A stretch of DNA of 64,000 nucleotides from assembly GCA_001897355.1 (NCBI GenBank), contig MKST01000001.1, forward strand, positions 122,613-186,612, read 5' to 3'. Position 1 is the stretch's first letter. Every line of letters starts with the position of its first letter. The translations under genes and the position numbers were made by a program. This document shows positions 23,708 through 31,295 of the stretch, piece after piece. Origin of the DNA: Solirubrobacterales bacterium 67-14 (GTDB lineage Bacteria; Actinomycetota; Thermoleophilia; Solirubrobacterales; 70-9). The notes under the pieces are model-generated. The model saw only the letters and a program-made list of their open reading frames with translations. It was not told the origin of the DNA and made no database searches.

Positions 23708-25134
23708 CCCAGGTACCACCCAACAACATCGAGGCCGAGGAGGCAGTCCTCGGATCGATGCTGGTCTATGAGCCCGCCGTCAACTGGGCCGTCGACGAAG
23801 TCAAACTGAATCCGGAGGACTTCTACCTCGATCGTCACCAGGCGATCTACGAGGTGATGGTCGATCTGTACGCGACCGACAAGGCCTGTGACTCGCTGAC
23901 CGTGACCGAGGCGCTGGCCAGCGCCGGCAAGGTCGAGGAGGCCGGGGGCAGCAACTACGTGGCGGAGCTGGCCGAGAAGGTCGCCGCACCGGGCAACGCC
24001 CGACATCACGCCGAGATCGTCCGTGAGCACGCCCATCTGCGCCGCCTGCTCCGCGCCGCGCAGGACATCGAGAGCTGGGTCAGCGACCGCGAAGCGGACG
24101 CGGGCACACTCTCCGAGCGGGCCGAGGCGGAGCTCTTCAAGGTTGCGCACAAGGAAAAGCAGGAGGACTTCCGCGATCTCGGCGGGATCCTCTTCGACGA
24201 GCACCAGCGCCTCGAGAAACGGATCACCGGCGAGCTCAAGGCATCTGGCACCAACACCGGCTTCCGCGACCTCGATGACAAGACCGGCGGCTTCCAGCCC
24301 TCGAACCTGATCATCCTTGCCGCCCGGCCCTCGGTCGGCAAGTCCGCCTTCGTCGCCAACATCGCCGAGAACGTGGCGGTCAAACAGGGCAAGTCGGTCG
24401 CTTTCTTCTCGCTGGAAATGTCGGAGAGCGAACTCTCCCAGAGGTTCATCGCCTCGCAGTCCGAGGTGCATGGCGACGTGCTGCGCAAGGGCAAGCTCAG
24501 CGCCGACAACGGCGGGGACCGCAACTGGCGCAAGGTCAACAAGGCGCTGAACGAGCTGACTGACGTGCCGCTCTACATCGACGTCACCTCCGACCTCGGC
24601 CTGCTCGACCTGCGGGCCAAGGCGCGGCGCCTGCAGGCGCAGGAGCTGCGGCGTCAGGAGGGGACTGAGCAGGAAGGGGAGGGCCTCTCCCTGATCATCA
24701 TCGACTACCTCCAGCTGATGCGGATGGACGACCGGATCCCGAACCGGGCCGAACAGGTCGGCCAGGTCAGCCGTGGGCTCAAGTTGCTGGCCGCCGAACT
24801 GAACGTGCCGGTGGTCGCCCTCTCGCAGCTCAACCGAGCCAACGAGAACCGGCCCGACAAGCGCCCGATGCTCTCCGACCTGCGTGAATCGGGCAACATC
24901 GAGCAGGATGCCGACCTGGTCCTCTTCCTCTATCGCGAGGACGTTTACAAGAAGGACCCCAACGAACGGGATGGCACCGCAGAGGTGCTGGTCTCCAAGA
25001 ACAGAAACGGGCCGATCGGCATGAGCCCGTTGGTCTTCAAGGCACACATCCCCAAGTTCATCGAGCAGGCCCCCGAGCACATGGCCGGTGAAGGCTCCCG
25101 GGTGGCGGTCCAGGCGGCGGTGGAGAACGCCTGA
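23704..25134 (+). CDS. dnaB: Replicative DNA helicase DnaB, apparent ATA start
   Basis: The replication-fork helicase, a hexameric 5'-3' RecA-fold motor. The C-terminal domain has Walker A AARPSVGKSAF (near residue 205 from 23704), SLEMSESELSQRF, the Walker B strand LIIIDYLQLM, VVALSQLNR and LRESGNIEQDADLVLFLYR. There is no intein. The first canonical start is ATG 23758, but the frame upstream encodes AQVPPNNIEAEEAVLGS, which is the conserved beginning of the DnaB N-terminal domain. The only plausible initiator for it is ATA at 23704-23706, overlapping the rplI stop as ATAG, just after GGAAGAGA. If ATG 23758 is used, the protein lacks the first conserved helix. The stop overlaps the start of the next gene by one base. 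Confidence 0.9.
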   Translation: MAQVPPNNIEAEEAVLGSMLVYEPAVNWAVDEVKLNPEDFYLDRHQAIYEVMVDLYATDKACDSLTVTEALASAGKVEEAGGSNYVAELAEKVAAPGNARHHAEIVREHAHLRRLLRAAQDIESWVSDREADAGTLSERAEAELFKVAHKEKQEDFRDLGGILFDEHQRLEKRITGELKASGTNTGFRDLDDKTGGFQPSNLIILAARPSVGKSAFVANIAENVAVKQGKSVAFFSLEMSESELSQRFIASQSEVHGDVLRKGKLSADNGGDRNWRKVNKALNELTDVPLYIDVTSDLGLLDLRAKARRLQAQELRRQEGTEQEGEGLSLIIIDYLQLMRMDDRIPNRAEQVGQVSRGLKLLAAELNVPVVALSQLNRANENRPDKRPMLSDLRESGNIEQDADLVLFLYREDVYKKDPNERDGTAEVLVSKNRNGPIGMSPLVFKAHIPKFIEQAPEHMAGEGSRVAVQAAVENA

Positions 25135-25868
25135 TGGCGATCGAGGAGTACGGCACCACGGCGAACGGCCTGCCGCCCTGCCCCTACGGGCGTTGCGACG
25201 GCGACGGCTGGATCCTCAACGAAGACGGCACCGCGAGCAAATGCGACTGCCTCGAGCCACGCCTGGCCAAGGCCCGGGCTTCGGGCATCAACTCGGTCTT
25301 GCCGAAGCGCTATCGCGGGGTCTCCTTCGACCGACCCCCGGTGACCGAGATCGATCCCGGCGCGGTCGGCGCGGTGAGGGAGTGGATCGAGGCGCTCGAC
25401 CAGAACTTCGAAGCCGGCAACGGCCTCTGGCTGATGGGCGACACGGGCACCGGCAAGACCACCCTCGCGATGTTGGTCTCCAAGGAAGCCCTGAAACGGG
25501 ACTACACGGTCGCGATCTACTCGATGCCGAGCCTGTTGACCCGGATCCGCGCGACCTACGGCGCCGAAGCCGGGGAGGAGTCCTACGACGAGTTCTTCGA
25601 GCGGCTCTGCGAGGTCGACCTGCTCCACGTCGACGACCTGGGGGCTGAGAAACAGACCGAATGGGTGCTCGAACAGCTTTACGCCTTGGTCAACGAACGC
25701 TACGAGCGGCAGAAATCGATCGTCGTCACAACCAACCTTTCCCAGGACGAACTGGAATTGCAGATCGGTCCACGCACCGTCTCCAGGTTGATCCAGATGT
25801 GCGGCGAGTACCAGATACCGATGTTCGGCGAAGACGCCCGCCAGAAGCCCCAGCTGCGTGACAGCTGA
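25134..25868 (+). CDS. DnaC/DnaI-like AAA+ ATPase (probable helicase loader)
   Basis: A 244-residue ATPase of the DnaC/IstB type. The N-terminal 40 residues have four Cys (C16, C21, C37, C39) in a CX4C-X15-CXC pattern that could bind zinc, with GRCDGDGWI between them. The AAA+ core has Walker A GDTGTGKTT, Walker B VDLLHVDDLG, sensor-1 SIVVTTNLS and an arginine-finger-like GPRTVSRL. Its ATG overlaps the dnaB stop by one base, which strongly suggests it acts on DnaB, as DnaC and DnaI do at origins. Direct loading activity is inferred from family and position. No transposase is nearby, which argues against an IstB role. Confidence 0.8.
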   Translation: MAIEEYGTTANGLPPCPYGRCDGDGWILNEDGTASKCDCLEPRLAKARASGINSVLPKRYRGVSFDRPPVTEIDPGAVGAVREWIEALDQNFEAGNGLWLMGDTGTGKTTLAMLVSKEALKRDYTVAIYSMPSLLTRIRATYGAEAGEESYDEFFERLCEVDLLHVDDLGAEKQTEWVLEQLYALVNERYERQKSIVVTTNLSQDELELQIGPRTVSRLIQMCGEYQIPMFGEDARQKPQLRDS

Positions 25869-25907
25869 GCCTGTACCGGCGTATAACCCCGCTTCCGGGC
25901 TTCCATC

Positions 25908-27254
<1,347 letters not shown>

Positions 27255-27677
27255 GTCCCTTTAAGAAATCTTTTTTTCAGGTCGGCCCATAAACGTGTGT
27301 GTTTGGTGTACTATCTCGTATCAGCAGTTAGATCACTGGACGTGATAGCTGCGAAAACATCGTTGACTGGGGTCCCTCCCTACCCTCAGCAGCGCTTAGT
27401 CGGTGAAGTCGGGTTGGCCCACTCTCCCTTGGGTCGGCCCGACCACCGACATTTTTTATGCCTCAATGTGCGTGGGGAAATCAGTTTTTCCTGACGCGAA
27501 TCAGGAAATCCTCCCCTGGGCGGCAAAGCCAAGCGGTAAAGCCAGATCTCGGGCTTCTCCGACGCGGCCCAACACGATCCGGAAACGTTGCAAATCAGTA
27601 CGTCCGTGTCTATGGCGGGGTGAAATGGCGCCGGTACGCCGGTGTTCATGCCTCTCTGTCCCACCCCGATGTGCTTG
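27255..27677. other. 423-bp non-coding gap with several hairpins; possible small RNA
   Basis: Lower in GC than its surroundings by eye, with no convincing reading frame. It contains a TTTTTTT run just after purA and a hexamer TACTAT (27309-27314). A hairpin GCAGTTA...TAGCTGC (about 27323-27351) and a strong intrinsic terminator (27399-27457) follow. Further on are a CCTGA/TCAGG hairpin flanked by GGGG and CCCC (about 27474-27519) and a tandem GCGGYAAAGCCA repeat near 27520-27545. I tested it by eye against tRNA, tmRNA, RNase P, SRP RNA and common riboswitch consensus sequences without a match. Confidence 0.5.
27399..27457 (+). terminator. Strong intrinsic terminator
   Basis: GTCGGT (27399-27404), GTCGGG (27408-27413) and GCCC (27417-27420) pair with GGGT (27431-27434), CCCGAC (27438-27443) and ACCGAC (27445-27450). 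The stem is followed immediately by ATTTTTT. It ends either the purA transcript or a short RNA started near 27319. Confidence 0.85.
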
Positions 27678-28421
27678 CTACGAGGCCGGGTGCGGCCAGG
27701 GCATGACCGAGGCAGTCTGGTCATCGGCGGCGGGAATCTGGCCCGCTTCTTCCTGGCGGGCTTCGCCGCGGCCGAGGATCCTCATGGTCAGGATGCTCGC
27801 GCCGAGGGTCGCGCCGGTGGCCATCGTGATCTGGACCGAGAGCAGCCCCTGCCGGGTCCAGTAGACGTCCTGCATGTCGAGCAGGAGGGCGGCCTCGTCG
27901 AAGGTCAAGCCCATGCCGATCCCGAGGGTCCGGGCGATCCGGCGGTCGGACTTCTCGCCGCTGAGCAGGAGGGCGGCGATGCCCGAGGCAAAGGCGATCA
28001 GGATCCCCGGGACGAAGTGATGGATGTGGCGGCCACCGATCTTGACGTTGCGGAACGGACCCCAGTTCTCACGGATCGCCCAGGTGGTCATCCGCACCGC
28101 CGCGAAGCTGCCGAGGAAACCCGAAAGCAGGTTGAAGAGGACGAGCTCCCGGTTCGGCGTCGCCGAGTAACCCTCGACCGCGACCCCGACCGTGTCGACC
28201 GCGGCCGCCGGGGCCGAGTCGATCAGCCCCTCGGTCTCCTCCGAGTGGGTGCGCCGGCTGAGCAGCCGGGTGTACTGCGCGGCAATCACCAGCCCGGCGA
28301 TCGTGACCGTGCCGACGGCCAGGCCCAGGGTGGCCTTGTCGTTCTTGATCTCATGCCAGTGCGAGTGCGGAACCTGCCGTGGCAGCACCCCGTAGGCCCG
28401 GCTGGCCAGTCCGCGGATCAC
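27678..28421 (-). CDS. Conserved-looking integral membrane protein with HIHHFVPG motif
   Basis: A 247-residue protein with five to six hydrophobic segments and a 35-residue basic N-terminus. The most striking motif is GGRHIHHFVPGI near residue 125, followed by a hydrophobic span and GLTFDEAALLLDMQDVYW, a membrane-embedded acidic stretch. Together the His cluster and the Asp/Glu pair could form a metal site, but I do not recognise an enzyme family. The GTG start has GGGAGG about 9 nt upstream. It lies 26 bp after the nucleotide-sugar dehydrogenase on the same strand, so the two are probably co-transcribed and may share a role in the envelope. Confidence 0.75.
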   Translation of the reverse strand: MIRGLASRAYGVLPRQVPHSHWHEIKNDKATLGLAVGTVTIAGLVIAAQYTRLLSRRTHSEETEGLIDSAPAAAVDTVGVAVEGYSATPNRELVLFNLLSGFLGSFAAVRMTTWAIRENWGPFRNVKIGGRHIHHFVPGILIAFASGIAALLLSGEKSDRRIARTLGIGMGLTFDEAALLLDMQDVYWTRQGLLSVQITMATGATLGASILTMRILGRGEARQEEAGQIPAADDQTASVMPWPHPAS

Positions 28422-28447
28422 CTGACCTGCCTCCCGGGCACGACCGC

Positions 28448-29725
28448 TCAGAGCCGGGTCACGTTGCCCGGGTCGTCGAGGGTGCGGGTGACCCCGCGCA
28501 GGTCGAAGACCAGCTTGCTGCCCGCGATCACCTGGGTGAAGTCGAACTCGGGATGGGCGGTGACGATCACGCTGAGGTCCGCATCCCCGAGCGCCGCCTC
28601 GAGGTCCGGCGAGTTGGACAGCCCGGCCTCGGCCAGTTCCGGCACATGCGGGTCGTGGTAGCGGACGTCGGCGCCGAGCTCGTGCAGCAGCCGGATGATC
28701 TTGATCGAAGGCGACTCGCGGGTGTCGCCGACCCCGCCCTTGTAGCTGACCCCGAGGATCAGGATCTTCGTGCCCTTGACCGGCTTGCCGTTGTCATTCA
28801 GAACCCGCTCGATCCGGTTCACGCAGAACAGCGGCTGGGACTGGTTGATCTTGCCGGCCAGCTCGATGAACTCCGGGTAGAAGTCATGCTCGCGGGCCTT
28901 GAAGGCGAGGTAGAAGGGATCGACCGGCAGGCAGTGGCCGCCCATGCCGGGGCCCGGCTCGAAGCGCATGAACCCGAACGGCTTGGTCGAGGCCGCGTCG
29001 ATCACTTCCCAGACATCCACCCCGAGCCGGTCGCAGAGCTGGGCCAGCTCGTTGACCAGGGCGATGTTCACCGACCGGAAGATGTTCTCCAGCAGCTTCG
29101 AAAGCTCGGCGGCCTCCGGCCCGGAGAGCGGGACCACCCGGTCGCAGATCGTCTCGTAGAGGGCAACTGCCCTTTCGGTGCATGCCGGGGTGAGGCCACC
29201 GACCAGCTTTGGTGTGGTGCGGACCGTGAAGTCGGTCCGTCCCGGATCGATCCGCTCGGGCGAGAAGGCGAGGTGGAAGTCGGTACCGGCCTGACGGCCA
29301 CCGGCCTCGAGGATCCGCGCGAGCAGATCCCGGGTCGTACCCGGGTAGGTGGTCGATTCGAGCACCACGGTCTGGCCTGGTGTGAGGACCTCGGCCAACT
29401 GCCCGGCCGCCGATTCGAGGTAGCTGAGGTCGGGCTCGCGCGAACCGGTGAGTGGGGTCGGGACGCAGATGATCACCGCCTCGCAGTCGGCCAGGTCGGC
29501 GTAATCCCCGGTTGCCTTGAGGCGTCCTTCCAGGGCTTCGAGGCTGGCCGAGGGGATGTCCTCGATGTAGCTCTCGGCCCGGTTGATCGAATCGATCTTG
29601 GCAGGGTCGGTGTCGAGGCCGATGACCTCGCGGCCGGCCTCGGCGAAGGCGACCGCGATCGGCAGGCCGACGTATCCCAGGCCGACGATGCCGACGGCCG
29701 GACCGTCTGAAGAGTGCGCGTTCAC
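28448..29725 (-). CDS. UDP-sugar 6-dehydrogenase (UDP-GlcNAc/ManNAc dehydrogenase type)
   Basis: A 425-residue NAD-dependent enzyme of the UDP-glucose/GDP-mannose dehydrogenase family that makes uronic acids for surface glycans. It has the Rossmann motif GIVGLGYVGLPIAVAFAEAG and VLESTTYPGTT. The family segments ENIFRSVNIALVNELAQ and MRFEPGPGMGGHCLPVDP contain the catalytic Cys, and the C-terminal domain has ILGVSYKGGVGDTRESPS. The KxGxGxxGxxLPxD region with HCLPVDP is closer to the N-acetylhexosamine (WbpA/WecC) type than to UDP-glucose dehydrogenase. The start is the GTG at 29725 because TAGACT lies 7 nt upstream; the frame continues to 29854 without supporting similarity. It is divergent from the first TetR gene. 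Confidence 0.88.
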   Translation of the reverse strand: MNAHSSDGPAVGIVGLGYVGLPIAVAFAEAGREVIGLDTDPAKIDSINRAESYIEDIPSASLEALEGRLKATGDYADLADCEAVIICVPTPLTGSREPDLSYLESAAGQLAEVLTPGQTVVLESTTYPGTTRDLLARILEAGGRQAGTDFHLAFSPERIDPGRTDFTVRTTPKLVGGLTPACTERAVALYETICDRVVPLSGPEAAELSKLLENIFRSVNIALVNELAQLCDRLGVDVWEVIDAASTKPFGFMRFEPGPGMGGHCLPVDPFYLAFKAREHDFYPEFIELAGKINQSQPLFCVNRIERVLNDNGKPVKGTKILILGVSYKGGVGDTRESPSIKIIRLLHELGADVRYHDPHVPELAEAGLSNSPDLEAALGDADLSVIVTAHPEFDFTQVIAGSKLVFDLRGVTRTLDDPGNVTRL

Positions 29726-29732
29726 GCCGCGG

Positions 29733-29738
29733 AGTCTA
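29733..29738 (-). promoter_or_regulatory. Leaderless-type -10 hexamer (TAGACT)
   Basis: TAGACT on the minus strand, 7 nt before GTG 29725. It decides the start codon of the sugar dehydrogenase. Confidence 0.5.
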
Positions 29739-29792
29739 AATGTCGGCCTAGAATTGAGGTACGGTTTCGTTTCGGCGTCAGATTCAGCGGGG

Positions 29793-29798
29793 TAATAT
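29793..29798 (+). promoter_or_regulatory. Leaderless-type -10 hexamer (TAATAT)
   Basis: TAATAT lies 6 nt before ATG 29805. The 79-bp divergent gap would let the TetR protein control itself and the sugar dehydrogenase. Confidence 0.5.
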
Positions 29799-29804
29799 CG
29801 GCTT

Positions 29805-30503
29805 ATGCCGCAGGAGCAGGTACAGGAAGAACTCGACCCGTTTGGTACGGGCAAGCTCCCCAGTGGCCGTCACGGGTTGCCTCGCGACGTCGTGGTCCGT
29901 TCCCAGCGCGAACGCATGGTCGAAGCGATGATCGGCGTGGTCGCCGAGAAGGGTTACACCGAGACCACGGTCGCCGACATCATCTCCACCGCCGGCGTTT
30001 CGCGGGCCACCTTCTACGAGCAGTTCGCCGACAAGGAAGATTGCTTCATCGCCGCGTATGGGACGGTGATGGAACGGATGCTGACCTTCGTCGCCGATGG
30101 TTTCGCCCAGGGCGGCTCCGACGATTGGATCACCCAGATCCGCGGCGGCATCGGCGCCCTGCTGACCTATCTGGCCGAGAACCCGGTCGCCGCCCGAGTC
30201 GGCATCGTCGAGGGCTTCGGCGCCGGCGCCCGCGCCCGCGACCGCTACCAGCAGGCGGTCTCCTCGTTCTTCCCCTTCCTCGATTCCGCCCGGACGATGG
30301 TCGACGAGCCGGACCGCATCCCGACCCAGGTGGCCCGGGTGATCGTCGGCGGGGTCTCCGCCCTGATGTTCAACGAGGCCTCGAACGGCAACGCCGCCGA
30401 GCTGCCCAAGATGCTGCCGGAGATGATGTACCTGGCCGTGGCCCCGTACTTCGGCCACGACAAGGGCATCGAGGCGATGAACGAGACCGAGGTGCCGGCG
30501 TGA
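29805..30503 (+). CDS. TetR family regulator, copy 1
   Basis: A 232-residue TetR-type repressor. A 25-residue leader with KLPSGRHGLPRDVVVRSQR precedes the helix-turn-helix (EKGYTETTVADIISTAGVSR, then ATFYEQFADKEDCF). The C-terminal ligand domain is helical and includes VARVIVGGVSALMF. Ligand unknown. It is divergent from the nucleotide-sugar dehydrogenase, a natural regulatory target. The stop overlaps the GTG of a second, clearly paralogous TetR gene (GTGA), so the two are made together and may form heterodimers. Confidence 0.9.
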   Translation: MPQEQVQEELDPFGTGKLPSGRHGLPRDVVVRSQRERMVEAMIGVVAEKGYTETTVADIISTAGVSRATFYEQFADKEDCFIAAYGTVMERMLTFVADGFAQGGSDDWITQIRGGIGALLTYLAENPVAARVGIVEGFGAGARARDRYQQAVSSFFPFLDSARTMVDEPDRIPTQVARVIVGGVSALMFNEASNGNAAELPKMLPEMMYLAVAPYFGHDKGIEAMNETEVPA

Positions 30504-31186
30504 ACGAGATCACCCCCTCCCGGCTTCCCTCCGGCCGCCACAACCTGCCGCGCGAGTTCGTGGTCACCTCCCAGCGTGACCGTCTGCTCGACTCGATGGC
30601 CCAGGCCTGTGCCGAGAAGCGGTACGCCGAGGTCAGCGTCGCCGACATCGTCTCCCGGGCCCGGGTTTCCCGCTCGACCTTCTACGAGATCTTCCCCGAC
30701 AAGGAAGCCTGCTTCCTCGCGGCCTACGACGCGATCCTCGGCCGTTTCGTGACCGAAGTGATCAAGGCCTGCGACGACCCGAACCTGACCTGGCCGGAGA
30801 TGATCGAACTGGGCATCGAGGCCAGCCTCAAGTTCCTCGCCGCCGAGCCGGCCTTCGCCCGCATGTGCATCGTCGACATGTTCTCGGCCGGCCCGGCCGC
30901 GCTCGAGCGTTACCTCTCCGCGGTGCGGATGATCGCCACCTTTGTCGACGCGGGCCGCACGATGATGCCGGATCGCAAGGACGTGCCCGAGTCGATCGCC
31001 AACATGGTGGTCGGTGGCGCGGCCGTGGTGATCCGGGCCGAGATCGTGGACGAGCGCACCGAGCTACTGCCCGAGGTCGGGCCCGACCTGCTCTACTCGA
31101 TCCTCGTCTTCTACATGGAGAAGGAAGACGCCCTCGAGCGCTCCGAGCGATACGCCGAGCGACTCGGCTTTGTTACGACTTCGTGA
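30500..31186 (+). CDS. TetR family regulator, copy 2
   Basis: A 228-residue paralogue of the preceding gene. It keeps the same leader (RLPSGRHNLPREFVVTSQR), the same helix-turn-helix layout (KRYAEVSVADIVSRARVSR, STFYEIFPDKEACF) and VVGGAAVVI in the ligand domain, but the ligand-pocket region is well diverged (for example ACDDPNLTWPEMIELGIEAS). The GTG start lies in a 4-nt overlap with copy 1. The pair arose by tandem duplication. The gene is followed by 109 bp with the promoter of the WYL regulator. Confidence 0.88.
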   Translation: MNEITPSRLPSGRHNLPREFVVTSQRDRLLDSMAQACAEKRYAEVSVADIVSRARVSRSTFYEIFPDKEACFLAAYDAILGRFVTEVIKACDDPNLTWPEMIELGIEASLKFLAAEPAFARMCIVDMFSAGPAALERYLSAVRMIATFVDAGRTMMPDRKDVPESIANMVVGGAAVVIRAEIVDERTELLPEVGPDLLYSILVFYMEKEDALERSERYAERLGFVTTS

Positions 31187-31280
31187 CAACTTGCGCAAGG
31201 AAGCGCAAAAAAATCCGGCATTTGCGGTCTGAAAGCCGGTTTCGCGGAGGTCAGGGAGGCGGCCGAAGGGTCTGCGCAGG

Positions 31281-31286
31281 TAAAGT
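31281..31286 (+). promoter_or_regulatory. Leaderless-type -10 hexamer (TAAAGT)
   Basis: TAAAGT lies 9 nt before ATG 31296, with no ribosome site between. Confidence 0.45.
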
Positions 31287-31295
31287 CAGACGCTG

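Noticed and set aside
25134..25868. IstB transposition helper protein
   Set aside because: There is no IstA transposase or inverted repeat nearby, and the gene overlaps dnaB.
27460..27677. A tRNA or cyclic-di-GMP riboswitch suggested by AAGCGGTAAAGCC and GGCAAAGCC
   Set aside because: The D-stem cannot pair, there is no T-arm, and the riboswitch core GACGCAAAGCC and its partner elements are missing.
27403..27864. Short reading frames in the gap after purA
   Set aside because: They have poor codon bias and Cys/Trp/Arg-rich composition, and they overlap a terminator.
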